From Topomyia yanbarensis (taxonomy: Eukaryota > Arthropoda > Insecta > Diptera > Culicidae), in the NCBI RefSeq assembly GCF_030247195.1, contig NC_080670.1, positions 29,303,997 to 29,367,996 on the forward strand: a stretch of 64,000 bases of DNA. Direction: 5' to 3'. The notes under the pieces were generated by a model, which saw nothing but the letters and a program-made list of their open reading frames with translations, searched no databases and had not been told where the DNA came from. Of this stretch, positions 1-11,874 are shown piece by piece. The position numbers and the translations under genes are program-made. Each line of letters starts with the position of its first letter. Positions within the stretch are counted from its first letter, which is position 1.

Positions 1-848
1 ACTTTAATTGTGGAATATGCCCGGAATTCCGGACTTCCGGAATCGTCGATAGTGGACAATATATTCAAAGAATGTTTGATTGGCAATCAGTGATCTAGAT
101 CTGCGATTAGAAGTAATTTGGTGACCATTTCAATAGTTTTTAGCCTCTGAGGTATTACGATTGTACCGATTTATATGGGAAATTCCAGTGTATCCTTACT
201 AACACCCCTATAACTCCGGAGGCAAGAGTCAGAACCGAATGAAATTCAGCAGCAGTCAATGGCATTACTGTATCTTTCATTTGAAATCAAGTTTGTAAAA
301 ATCGGTAGAGAATTCGTTGGGGAATGGGTGTGATATTAGCTTAGGAACTTGGCGGGTTCCCCGGGGGCGTCATGAACCGTCATAGGTGGCCAATGTGGTC
401 AAAGCTACTTTGATTGATCATTAGTGATCCAGACCCGCAAACTAGAGTAATGTTACTTCAATTTTAATATGTTTTACATCATTTGAACATCATGGTGGTA
501 CCAGTTTATATGGGAATTTGCTGTGTGACCGCACTCTTCAACCCGTAACTCCGGAACCGGAAGTCGGATCAACTAAAAATTCAATAGCAGCTTATGGGAG
601 CGTTATACCTTTCAGATGAAACTAAGTTTGCGAAAATCGGTTCAGCCATCTCTGAGAAAATTGTGTGAGTTTAAATGACACACACACATACACACACACA
701 TACACACACACATACATACACACACACAGACATTTGCCGATCTCGACGAACTGAATCGAATGGTGTATGACACTCGGCCCTCCGGGCCTCGGTTAAAAAG
801 TCGATTTTTACAGTGATTGCATAGCCTTTCTTTATATGAGAAAGGCAA
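1..848 (+). mobile_element. Dispersed repeat (family R), 3' portion, cut by window edge
   Basis: Positions 1-848 match 37,491-38,336 almost base for base; only scattered substitutions are seen. The 3' end is the small palindrome CCTTTCTTTATATGAGAAAGG followed by CA. An (AC)n tract lies at about 678-729. The interior repeats a loose module (text resembling 'gtaactccgg', 'cctttcatttgaaa', 'atcggttcagccatctctgag') several times. No protein of known type is encoded; the cysteine-rich frames here are the AC tract read in translation. Full-length relatives begin with CCTGTTTTAATCCACC and carry GCCTTTCTCAT near the 5' end, which is the inverse of the 3' end. The transposon class is not settled. Confidence 0.8.
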
Positions 849-1019
849 TAAGATCATAGATGATGCAAGTTGTGAATATCTGATCGTAGATTTCAGAAAA
901 TTTCATCAGCCCACCACCAGATTGATTCTCTGGTTTTTACAGGGAAGCAGAGAAGAGGAAATGCTTTTTCACTTCCAACAGCTTCTGGGCATGTCGATTT
1001 TTCGCCCTATTTAACATTT

Positions 1020-1362
1020 AACATTCCTATGAACATCGACAAGTTTGCGCCTGCGCACAAAATTTTTTCTCCTCGAACACCTAACCCGAGCGAACGATGT
1101 GCAAACTTAGGTTTAAACATTGTCTACGTACACCGGGTGCGTATACAAGAAAGATAAACACAAATCAAAACATGATGAGTGAGTGAAAGAGCAAGCTAGT
1201 GTCAGGAACCTGTGTGTACGAACACCACCGCGTACGTACATCGGTTGTGCAGGCAAACACATGTACGTGCTTTTGTACGCATTGGCGTGTTCGAGTTTGC
1301 ACACGAATTGCGAGTATAAGATGAGCACAGAACTAGAGCGTTTGGTGTTCATGGTGTTCTAA
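1020..1362. repeat. Dispersed GTACG-rich repeat, copy 1
   Basis: This stretch aligns in the same order with 11,880-12,300: 'catcgacaagtttg', then 'gcgaacgatgt', 'gtacaccgg', 'gtacgtacat', 'ggttgtgcaggc', 'gcgtgttcgagtt' and 'atgagcacagaac'. The two copies are clearly diverged. It is rich in GTAC and TGTAC words. The open frames are not shared between the copies, so it is unlikely to be coding. Its class is unknown. Confidence 0.6.
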
Positions 1363-1444
1363 GTTCATTTGGGGAGAGTTATTCGTCTCTCGTCTCGGAA
1401 TAAAACAGTCTCTAATCCATATGTGAAAGGAGATCGAAAGCGGG

Positions 1445-2200
1445 CTATTTGGCATAAAGTCATTTGGTATAAGGTGATTTGGCATAATGGACGTTTAGCG
1501 AACATTTGACATAATTCTGAGAAAATATCATTTTGCAGGATATTTGGCATAATTTTGCTAAGTTATCTCACTGGAGGGCATTTGGCATAACAGACGAGTG
1601 GGTGGTTTATTAGCGAATAAGGTTAAACCTGCACTATGCAATAATAATAATGTGTTGTTTTACATTACCTGATTTTGATTATATTTCGAGTGAATACATT
1701 TTAAAACACATTTTGCCTTCTTTTAAATATGAGCAGTTATTTTTAGTTACATTTTTTAAATTCTTGTCTTTGTTCCTTTTTGCAATTATGGACCCGTAGG
1801 AAGCGGCGGCCCCTCGCAAGCAAACCTTTGATCCACTCGTTGGCCCGGATTACTCAAACATAGAGGCTGTGAATTAGTTTAAGACCACCGGAGCGACAGC
1901 GATGTCGGACAGCACGCGACTTGATGCAACATGGTGCAGCCACTTTTGTTTGTTACTTATTGATTTAAACTAATTAATTTTGGCCCGTCGGCAATATCGC
2001 GGCTCAAAATTATACCAAATGACAACCTTACTTCTTGCAAAATCTAAAATTATGTCTGTTTCCTGTAGATACAAAAAATGCTAATAACCTCCAGTGTTAT
2101 CTCTTCTCAAAATTATGCAAATGACCATTATCCCAAATAACAGTTATGCCAAATGTTCTTTATACTATATGACCTTATGCCTCATGCTAAATGACTGGTA
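1445..2200. mobile_element. Inverted-repeat element with repeated ATTTGGCATAA words
   Basis: The left end carries several forms of ATTTGGCATAA (about 1445-1595). The right end carries the complement TTATGCCAAATG and variants (about 2110-2200). The two ends are therefore multi-copy subterminal inverted repeats around a core of roughly 500 bp. No open frame with a recognisable protein lies inside. This is the look of a non-autonomous DNA transposon, but I could not fix a target-site duplication. Confidence 0.55.
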
Positions 2201-2299
2201 GATGGTAGCACATTTCGAGTTTCTCAACAACTGCTGCCATGGGAATCAGGATGATTTGAAATTTTTAACAAATGCTAATCACATGAGTCTACAGACAAC

Positions 2300-2715
2300 T
2301 ACGCTATGTCGGCCTCCACGTGAGTGGTGTAAGTGAGAAGTATAAGCTAAAATGGGAGACGTGAGAAGTTTTCGATGAGAGCTGCAAAGTGAGTGATGAG
2401 AGCTGAGAAGGGGGGCCCTGTAGCCACAGTCACCTTACCTGGCTACTAGAAGGAAATTTTCTTCTAGTCACTAGGTGACGTGGCTGAGAAGATAGAACTC
2501 GTGATTAATGAAAGGTGAGATGATATGCGAAACGTCGCCTATATCACGGCGATGAGAAGTGTGATGTGGAGAGTGAAATGTAAGAAGTGAAGAATAAATG
2601 GTGTGACGTGAGATGAGCAGTAAGAGCTGGGATGGATAGAAGTGAGAAATCAGTGAACACTGAAAAATTAAAAATGAAAGATGAGATTTGAGAAGTGAGA
2701 GATGATATTTTATAA
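2300..2715 (+). repeat. Degenerate purine-rich minisatellite (GTGAGAAGT words) with an inserted palindrome
   Basis: Words such as GTGAGAAGT, GATGAGAG and GTGAGATGA recur throughout, giving a strongly purine-rich + strand. At about 2411-2485 a palindrome interrupts them: AGCCACAGTCACC faces GGTGACGTGGCT around CTAGAAGGAAATTTTCTTCTAG, so it would fold into a long hairpin. There is no coding signal. Confidence 0.5.
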
Positions 2716-2893
2716 CTTATGAGAGGTTAGGAGTACCAGTATATTACCCAACTTCCACGGTTCGGGCCGAATAGACGAAAAATTGAAACATTTACTGATA
2801 ATGATTCATGTAGATATAATACAGACCAGACCAGTTCTTGCAGAACATTTCGGGATTTTGATTTTTGAGTATAAAAATAATTATTTCGTCTAA

Positions 2894-4083
2894 GCCCTCG
2901 GTATGATATTGCACCTTGATGTGGTCCGGGGGCTTTTCCACTATAGCAGTATTACAGTGATAGTATAACAGAAACATGGGATAATGTGTCCACGCGAAGT
3001 TACATACACACTAGCACACGCGACAAAAACGTCAATATACAAACGCTCGAGTCCTTCGCGATCATCCACGCACAACGACACCCATGGTCTCGCAAACAGG
3101 ATAACACCCCGGTAACTAAGTGAGCGGTTTAGCACTTATAAATTCTCAAACGCGGTCTCAAGAGTGAACCTCCAAATACCCGTGTTCGCACGATCATGAA
3201 TCGGTTTCGTTCGGAAACCTCTTATTCTTGGCCCTAGTAGCATAAGTCCAATGCCTTCAGGTGGACCAATCAAAAAGATTATGCTTATATCCACTAAACT
3301 ACACGTTCCACGGCTATATAAAAATTCAATTTATACACACGAAGTCACATACACGTGACAAACAAACAAACATACAAATGCTTGAGCCCTTCGCGATCAT
3401 CCACGCAACCTACATACGCGCTCTCGCAGACATGATAACATCCCGGTGATAATATGAACGTCTCATCTTATAAACTTATAAACATTTAAAGACCGCTCAA
3501 GCGTGAACTTACCGTCCCCGCACTCGCGCGATCATGAATCGGTCACGTCCAGAAGTCTCTATCCTCGATTCCAGAAGTCTAGGTCCATGCCTTCAATTGA
3601 ATCAATTAAAAAGAAAGCTCTCATATCCACTGGACAACACGTTCCATGGCGACATGACTGGGAACTCTAGTGATATGGAAGAACTCAATTTCTTCTAGAA
3701 TCTGAACAGTACACGAAAAATTAAGCATCAGATTCAAGGTCTAGAACCCACACGAATATGCGAAATAATTTATACACGTGAAGTTATATAAACGCTTGCA
3801 CACGCGACCTACAAACGCACACGCGATCGAACACGTTAACGTACAAATGCTCGAGCACTTTGCGATGATACACGCGATCACGAAGTCCCTACGCCCGCAC
3901 ATATCTGAACCGCGTACAATGCAAATCACATTCAGAATCACGGCCCGCTACAATTGGCCTAAAGCAGTGTTTTAGTGGGTGCCGTTGCCTATCTCGTTTG
4001 CAATTGTAGTTTGTGATTCTGACGGGGAGCACTTCCGAGAACCTAGCTCTACAGCTCCAGTAGGACAACTCTCGAAAAAAAAA
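2894..4083 (+). mobile_element. A-tailed non-coding retroelement (family Q), 5'-truncated copy
   Basis: The 3' end reads GTAGGACAACTCTCG followed by an A-run. That is the same end point as the copy at 52,285-55,692. The flanks are near-identical 15-mers: AATTATTTCGTCTAA at 2879-2893 and AATTATTTCATCTAA at 4084-4098. This is what target-primed insertion by non-LTR machinery leaves. The interior contains modules with 'cccttcgcgatcatccacgc', 'caatcaaaaag' and 'ccactggacaacacgttccatggcgaca', spaced about 335-470 bp apart. No reverse transcriptase or other protein is visible, so it is probably non-autonomous. Confidence 0.7.
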
Positions 4084-4098
4084 AATTATTTCATCTAA

Positions 4099-5852
4099 CG
4101 AATTTAATGCTTGTAAATATAGAGAACAATGATCCTTCTTATTTCATTTTATATTTTTGATTACGCAGTCTTGGATATATATTTCCTTGTATCTCATTCC
4201 GCCTAGCTCAGCAGAGCCCCGACAACCAATTCATATGGAGAAAGTGCCTTTCAAGCTCGCAATTATTTAACTTAAAAATGCACGGGAGCTTTCTTGCTGC
4301 TACCCGCAAATCTTCTGGCTACTTGAAGTGAAACTAATGTTCCTTGTGGAAACTCCTCAAAACGTCAAATGATGTTCTGTTTGGATAAGTACAATGGAAC
4401 ACTTTCACAAGTTTGGTTTGCATGCTCCTAGCAAATTTAAAGTTTTTTATGGAACTACTGCATAGAGGCAAAGTACAATATTTTAAGTGCCATATTTTAA
4501 CGAACAAATATCAATTAGAGTATGTTCAACGTTCGAGAATTCATGAACCTTTGATGTTACTCCAATCCACAAAAGAATATGAAAATACTCCGGATAGTAA
4601 ACCACCGAAAATCGAGAGTGGCGCTTAAGCCACTGAGTATTGCTTTGGAACGTAATAATTTTCACTCTATAAAAAAACCCTAAATTGAATCCATTAAGAA
4701 TAAAATTTGAAACACATTTGAGGACTCTTTCGTACACATTGAAACAATTGAAAACTATCAGTGCAACGATTGTGTATTTCCAACTCGAAAACCAATCTTG
4801 AAACCGACAAAGCAAAAAAAACTTCAACCTGCCTTAGCTGCCACGGCAAAACCGGAATCCGATTTACGAATGACCTGGTTCTACCGCCCCAAATGATGAA
4901 CCCAGCGACCCGAAACGTGCAGTCACCGTTGCGACAGCTGAACAAAAAGAAAGAAAAGAAGAAGAAGGACGGATCCGAAAGAAAACGGAGTGACAAGATT
5001 TGATCATTTGCCGGAAGGTTTTCTCGCAAGACGTTCTGGCAGCTGGCAAGCCAAAAAAAAGGAAAAGAAAAACTAAAAAAAAGACAGGAAACTTTGTCCG
5101 CTCGCTGATGTCGTTTCTTATAAAATTTTCATCACAAATTTCCTCCGCCTTTTCTCCCGTGCCAGACGTAAGCCGCTCTTTTGCAGATCCGATTCCGGCT
5201 GCACACAGGTATAGCAATAGAAATAAAAATAGGAGGCTATGGAAACAATCCACCGATCGATAGCTTTACCGGCTGTCATTGGTTGGTTGCTTGCTAGGGT
5301 GGAATCAAGACCGGTTCGGGTAAAAGGCGAAATCCTGAATCCGTCGTAACCGTGGAGCCGTCACTTCTGCCAGTACGCCAGCACCTTTTCGCATGGATCT
5401 TGCTGTCGGATATATAGTTTTCTCACAATTCTGTCTTCGTTTCAACGAGTTCTTCACTTGAAAAAAGTCGTGCATATTCAGGCCAGTTTCGTCCTATCTT
5501 AGCCTTCATCGTCATCATCATCATCACCATCACCATCGCTATCATCGTCGTCGTCGTTGTCATGTTATTCTTTTCAAACTAATTAAAATTTTGATTAAAT
5601 CCCAAACTTTTCGTTCACACGCAACGGCACTCTCGTCGGAGGTCATAAAAGATACGGCGCGGAGGACGGGGGTCAGGTTAATCGTTCTAGTCCCTAGCTT
5701 CTTAGGAAAATGAAGCCGGTCAATTAAGAAGCAATTCTCGTAGTTACAGGAAGAAAAAATCCGGTCATCTTTGACATGATTTTTATCGCGATATCATAAC
5801 ATAACATAGCAAAGTTATGCTGACAGTCACGATATCTATGAATCATGAATAC
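4099..5852. other. No gene seen; ATC/GTC trinucleotide tract
   Basis: No recognised protein or element is seen. A run of ATC/CAT triplets followed by CGT triplets lies at about 5508-5562. The 4.8-5.3 kb part is A-rich on the + strand and gives lysine-rich frames of low complexity that I do not regard as genes. Confidence 0.4.
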
Positions 5853-6100
5853 AATTGGTCGGTGTTAAGTCAGACCGGACTAAGTGACAAAATATTCATT
5901 TCGAGAAAAATGAGTTTAAAGTTTGCATCCTTTACATTATGATTGGAAATTATTTTTTGCCATAATTCTTGTTTATTGTTACATATTTCAAATCTGGCAG
6001 AAATCGAATGTAGCTGACTAAATTCTTTATCCAGTGCTATCATTATCTCATTTTTTGATGTTTTGCGACTTAGTCCGGTCTGACTTAACACCGACCAATT
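5853..6100. mobile_element. MITE with perfect 33-bp terminal inverted repeats
   Basis: Positions 5853-5885 and the reverse complement of 6068-6100 are identical over 33 bp. The arms begin AATTGGTCGGTGTTAAG. The core of about 180 bp is AT-rich and has no coding capacity. The total length of 248 bp and perfect arms fit a recently moved miniature inverted-repeat transposable element. The terminal AATT may belong partly to the target duplication. Confidence 0.8.
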
Positions 6101-8225
6101 CAGCTCACGTTATTTATCAAGCAACAATAGAACAATGAGCAAAGTATGCTGAACTGTGCCAACACTGAAGAAGTCGGCAAGATGTCGACTTAATAAATAC
6201 TAGAAAAACTCTAGAAAGAGAACTGCGGAGACTCCATTTTGGATTGATTGGATTCGCGTTTAGCTGTCAAAAAACGAATCCAATCGAACATGGCCTATCC
6301 TTATAACATTGGACGTGTTGCCATACAATGCCGGGGCATACGTTGCCAAAAATGCTGTTTTTCTATCCGCAGTTCTCTTAAAATTAAAAGGAAAAGCATC
6401 TCTTCTTTTATTATTATTTTTTTAAAGTATGCTAATTTATAAACCAGATCATAACAATAAGTGCCAAAATGACATGCGCGTACCATATTTATAGATTCGC
6501 ACAATTTTGACCCTTGACATCAAAAAGCGGCTATCAATTGAAACACCGATTTCAAAAGATAGGAAAATCAATTCTTTTAGTAATTTAGTAATATATTAGT
6601 GAGCATGTGTCTGTTCAGAAAGTGCAATCTAGTCATGATGTTCGTAAACGGAAGGTTAGAAATATTTCACTTCCATTCAATCGAAATTTTGAAAGGTCCA
6701 CCCCCAGCAATATTTCAACGTTAGAAAAAATCTACTTCAAAAACCAATCAAATCCGCCCTTCTCGATAAAGAAATGTTGACTTTCTGTTTCGAAAAACTT
6801 TTGCAGTCGGGTCTCGGAGTACAGCACCCGTTCCTGTAGGGCTAGTGTTAGGACTGACCTACTGACAAAAAGAATTCTTTCAGACAAGATTATCCTCCTT
6901 AGGACATATTTTGATATGGTTTTGTCTTGCAGAAACTTTTTTTCTTCTCTTCACCGCAAAGAAGCTACAAAGTTGCCTTTGGCGAGACCGAATTCGGCTC
7001 GAAGAGAATTATGTAAATGCAATTAATTAGGGTCGGCCACAGCAGACTGTGTCTGTTTTTGGATTTACAAGGAGAAATCGGCTCCTACCTACCAATCGAC
7101 TGACAATCGTATATGTATGCGATAAATTGATTCAAATAATACCTCAAACGCAAACATTCGTTATTGGTCGCATCACATACAGACTGTTCTCGCCCCCCGG
7201 CCACGAACCGGCCTAAGCGGATTGTCGGATGTGGTCAATCGGTGGGAGACACCGGATGATGGAAGCAACGAGAAGACGTGGTTTGCGATTGATTGTCTTC
7301 ACCTCTCTGATCGTAGTAGGCCGGCATGGCACGGCTGGGAACCACAAATAGACAAATGGAAATCGCCTTTATCGCAGTAGACCACACGCACGCATCTGTC
7401 GAACCAGCGTCCATCTGGCGGTGTGTGTGTGTGTGTGTGGAGTGGGGATCATAGTAGTCGCTCTGCCGTTGACAGTGGGACGGATTCAGGATCCGGTTGT
7501 TAGGATTATTGCTGCAGGCATGTTCTCCGGTGGTTCGTCTCTGATGAGGGAGGGGGATGACAGACGGACGCTTTGGTACAATGAAGCGATAATGATAGAC
7601 ATTAGGTCCTTCCGTTCTGAAATCCCCATTATCAGAGCAAAGCTTGGATTTTAATCGCATTCGTTTGACGCCTTTTGGTGCTTTCGGTGTTTCTCGACCA
7701 CACACACACACACTTACCGGGAAGCGAGTGTAGGGGTGGGGGGGGGGGGGGGTTGGTCGATGGTCAATAATTTATCACCGATGCGTGTAATCCTGGTGTA
7801 TGATTTATTTACCCTCTTTGTTTCGGTTAATGGTGCAGGCGGGAATTGGAAAGGGATTCGAATTAAAATAATTCTCGTTTATCGGCTTTTGAACACTATT
7901 TTCAATTAACCCAACGTGCTCAGAAGCAATTTCGGATATGTAACATGATACGTTTATAGTAATAATCACAAAACAGTTTTGTTGGGATATAGAGAATGGA
8001 AACAATAATTTAAAAATAACGTTATCGAAATTCAGGAAATTATGAATCCATATTTATTTTTAAAATTCGAACGAAACATGCTTTCCACATAAATCTGTCA
8101 TTGTTTATGTTTTCTCGAATGGCGTCTATGAGAGCTTGTTAAACGGCGGGTGGGTGAATTTGTTCATCTACGCTTATGTGTTATCGAGTAGGCGAGTGAG
8201 GTCTCCACTGTTCGGAGTAGTACAA
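6101..8225. other. No gene seen; simple repeats
   Basis: No recognisable coding sequence is present. It holds a (GT)n tract at about 7420-7438, a (CA)n tract at about 7699-7715 and a run of 15 G at 7738-7752. The 158-residue minus-strand frame at 7235-7711 crosses these tracts and resembles nothing I know. Confidence 0.4.
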
Positions 8226-8300
8226 TTAATTGGCGCAGCCGACCGGACTTCTAAATGCTTCAGGTTCGAGAACCCTGTCTCAGACTGATGCTTTCTCGTA
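8226..8300 (+). repeat. Possible tRNA-derived SINE head
   Basis: TTGGCGCAGCCGACCGG near 8230 resembles an RNA polymerase III A box. GGTTCGAGAACCC near 8264 fits the B box, at normal tRNA spacing. No full tRNA cloverleaf can be built, so this is more likely a SINE fragment or tRNA relic than a tRNA gene. Confidence 0.3.
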
Positions 8301-9220
8301 TTTTCACTTATACTTACTTAGTCTGTTAAAATACATTTAAGCTTTCAATATAGGGATCTGTTCCAAAATATCAGCCGCGACAAGCGCGTCAGTTTTGGAC
8401 GGCTGATAACTTCTGTTGTACTCAATGAAATAACTAGATTTTTGCATTATCTGATCGAAAATATGCACCCCCAACGTAAAATTTACTCCGTGAAATCAAT
8501 GATATGATACTTGGGAGTAGTACATCATACTCAACGTGCAACCTAAAGAGAGTAAGATTATAGTATGATCAATAACGTAGATGGCCATGCCCATGCAGGT
8601 CAAGTTTGGGATGGGAAGGGATGTTAGTTCAACACTTGTGACTATTATGACCGAGGCATTCTCTGTATCATACACAAGTGTCGCAGGATAGGATTGGTGT
8701 TAGTAGGTGCGAAAATGAATCAAAATATATCTTGATAGATATTATAATTTGGCTAAGTACTCACGCGCTTTGTCTTTTCATTTTAGATCAAAGTTTTCAG
8801 GTGTGCGACTCCAGTAGAAATATGAATGCCGTTCGAATAGGCATTCTAATAATTATTCTTCCGCGGGGCCTCGTGGAATATAATAGAGGTATCTATTCAT
8901 CTATAGACAATTTGAACCTAGCAATATGTACAAAAGTCGCTCACAATCAATTTCCGAGAATTCGAAACGAGCAACTCCGAACAGCATTGCTTCTTATCAA
9001 CACCTCAATGATCATTTACAAAGTTTGCAGTGCAAAACAAGCGTACAAAAAGTATAAAAGTTATCCCAAATGAATGTGAATAAATTCACTGCGAAATGTT
9101 GATGACAAGTTGGCATCACCACTCTCCCTATCAAACACGTTTCCATGATTGGATTAAATACCAAATTGCAAACAGCATGTTTATTGTGCGTAATACATTT
9201 AATAAAAACAAGGACTCTTG
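8301..9220. other. No gene seen
   Basis: A 131-codon open frame at 8678-9073 has no recognisable motif. I cannot support a function, and in this AT-rich setting it may be a chance frame. Confidence 0.3.
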
Positions 9221-9224
9221 ATCC

Positions 9225-9550
9225 ATCGGCGGCCCGGAAGAAGAATGGATGGGAGAAGATCAATACTGACAAAGATTGGTTCAAACTCGAAAGAGTGACG
9301 CAGAGTACTGCACTGGATGATTTTGAAGCAAGGACCAGGAGTGCGATTTTTAGGAAAGCAAAAGTAGTACAAAGCTAGTGTCAGACCTTCACGAGACCTC
9401 AAGAAGTGACTTTTGCAGGTATTCGTCAATGCACATTTGTCGGTAGACGGTTCCAGACTTAATAAAAAAGTGGCTCATTTTAACACGTCTACAGATCGCT
9501 TGCCACACAAAAAACTTTTTGGGCATTTTGACAGCTTCATCTTAGGCCAA
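9225..9550 (-). pseudogene. Tc1/mariner-superfamily transposase fragment
   Basis: On the minus strand, about 9389-9526 reads PKKFFVWQAICRR, then SGTVYRQMCIDEYLQKSLL. This matches the region of mariner-type transposases running from 'VWqAIcscGk' through 'GTingevYleEcLqkrLLPf'. A stop follows directly, and the sequence beyond it (down to about 9225) shows only weak, frame-shifted remnants of the 'WPDLAS...RPIE' region. The catalytic aspartate segment is not preserved in frame. It is a dead internal fragment; no terminal repeats were found around it. It resembles the pieces at 24.9-25.7 kb in family type. Confidence 0.55.
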
Positions 9551-9882
9551 TTCAATCAATTTCCTACATAAAAGTTTGCTTTTTTTAAATGCGGGTTTTC
9601 AACCAAAACTTTGAAAGTTATACCTTGGCGTCGAAGATTCGGTATATTAATATATGCTGTTACTTAGTGTAGAATCGGACTTCATCCTTTACAATCGCCA
9701 GAAGAAACCTAAAACGTTGGTACACAGTCGGGAATAGCGAATCAGAAAAGGTGACTGTATGTCAATGATTCACTCAATACAGAATGGATAAAGCCTATGA
9801 TGCAAAACCTTAAGATCCGTCCAGGTTAAGTCTTAGGTATGGAGCAGCACCTTGCCCTAGGAACTCCTAGCATGTTGTGAGT

Positions 9883-11346
9883 TAGGGCATTGCAAAAAAA
9901 ACTTTTTTTTTGAATTCTCAAAGGCCCCCCCCCTCTCATATTGTGACAAATGTCAAAGTAAGCTCAGATGCCAAATTTCACATCATTTGGACAATTTTAA
10001 ACCCCCGCCCACTTCGCTTGAAATTTTTTGAAATTGGTACTATGGGAAAATATGGAGGAAAAATACATTAAATGCTCTAACTTTTGAAGTAGCAATCAGA
10101 AAATTACAATTTATACCTCTTTTGAAAGGAAATAATCTAAGTATTTGAAGATATATTTGTTTCTTGAAAAATACGGGAAAGTGGGGTGCTGGGTCATTTT
10201 GGCCCCAAAATCCCCTATTTTTAATGATTTTTCTGCTCCGTGATGCAAAACATACATATTTTGTAGTTTTTCTAATGTGAAAAAATCTCAGAAATCGAAC
10301 GGAACCCTTTTGACCTTAGTTCGAATACGAGAAGTTGGGGTTATAGGGCTTTTTGTCAGTCATATTAAATTTTATCATTTTCTCATGCATATATCTCTAT
10401 TATTCTTCAATCAATTTTCATAAAATGTAACTTATTGAACGTGTAAAATTCTGAGGAAAAAAACAAAAATAAAAACGTTAAAGGTAAAATTCAAAAACAT
10501 CAAACTTTTTGATATTTACTCTACAAATCTCATTTTTATCATTATTTGTTCTAATACCTCAACTTCCCCTATTTTTCCAGGAATGGTACTTTTCTCATGT
10601 GATTCCTAAGCATATTTTACACTAAAAGTAGTAAATTAAATAAGAATTTTGTTGTTAAATGGAGTTAATATGTGCGATTTTATGATAAAAATGTGAAATC
10701 GACACTATATGTCAGATAATTTGATGTTCCTGAATTTTACCGGTAACGAATCTATTTTTGTTATAATCCTAAGGATTTTCCACGTTCAACAAGGTATAGT
10801 TTATGAAAATTGAATGAAGAATAATAGAGATATATTCACGAGAAAATGATGAAGGTTAATATTAATGTCAAAAGGCCATTTAACCCCAACTTCTCGTATT
10901 CGGACTAAGATTAAAAGGGTTCCATTCGATTTCTGAGATTTTTTTACATTAGAAAAACAACAAAATATGTATGATTTTCATCACGGAGCAGAAAAATCAT
11001 TAAAAAATAGGGGATTTTGGGGCCAAAATGATCCAGTACCCCACTTTCCCGTATTTTTCTAGAAACAAATATATCTCCATTCAAATACTAAGATTATTTC
11101 CTTCCAAAAGAGGTATAAATTTTAATTTTCTGATTTCTACTTCAAAAGTTATAGCATTTAATGTATTTTTCCTCCATATTTTCCGATAGTACCAATTTCA
11201 AAAAATTTCAAGCGAAGTGGGCGGGGGTCTAAAATTGTCCAAATGATGTGAAATTTGGCATCTGAGCTTACTTTGACATTTGTCACAATATGAGAGGGGG
11301 GGCCTTTGAGAATTCAAAAAAAAATTTTTTTTTTTGCAATGCCCTA
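9883..11346. mobile_element. 1.46-kb foldback element with 8-bp target duplication
   Basis: The element starts TAGGGCATTGCAAAA and ends with its complement TTTTGCAATGCCCTA. The two halves are near-complete inverted copies: the left arm runs from 9883 to about 10,600 and the right arm from about 10,620 to 11,346. The flanks are the identical 8-mer TTGTGAGT at 9875-9882 and 11,347-11,354. An 8-bp duplication is typical of hAT-type and P-type DNA transposons. No transposase is encoded. As RNA or single-stranded DNA it would form a very long hairpin. Confidence 0.85.
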
Positions 11347-11519
11347 TTGTGAGTCGCCTATTACAACATGGGGGCAGGTTCCCAGTGGTTATATTCTTGG
11401 CTGAAATAGTGCAAAAAGAAGCTCGCCGGACACCACACGGCTTCGAACATCTTTGTGTTGAACGAAACACGAAAATGTTAACTACAAACACTTCACTTTA
11501 TGTAAGAAAATATTGAAAG

Positions 11520-11660
11520 TTTGACTGATTAGTGTTTCGCATTCAGCTTGTCAGTAGCTAACGACAACTTAGTGCTGGTTAGACAAGTCTAAACCAGCAC
11601 CAAATTAGCGCCGGTTAGACACAAAAATCCAAAATGTCACACGTCTTGTGTGATGCGTCA
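11520..11660. repeat. Degenerate relative of the hammerhead-like inverted-repeat family (H)
   Basis: 'cttagtgctgg' and 'agcaccaaattagcgccggttagac' lie next to 'gtttcgcatt' and resemble the interior of family H elements (see 23,905-24,095). The core motif is not preserved here. Confidence 0.3.
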
Positions 11661-11874
11661 GTTGTACGCGCAAAATTTCATGTTTGCTGATAAGGAATAC
11701 TGAACCGAAATCGTCTTTTCGGATGCAGCCCTAATGCCGGGTACTATGCAAATGGCTGTTATGATCAGGATCCCGTAAAATTTATTTCATGAGGATATTT
11801 TAAATATCGCCATACAAAGAATTGAGAAATGTCCCATTTTAGACGTGAAACTCCCAACAATTTGAATCAGACTT

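Noticed and set aside
642..857. Cysteine/valine-rich minus-strand frames (also at 19.6-20.2 kb and 38.1-38.4 kb)
   Set aside because: They are the (AC)n tract and flanking family R repeat read in translation; they recur wherever the repeat does.
7235..7711. 158-codon minus-strand frame
   Set aside because: It spans simple repeats, has low complexity and shows no recognisable domain.
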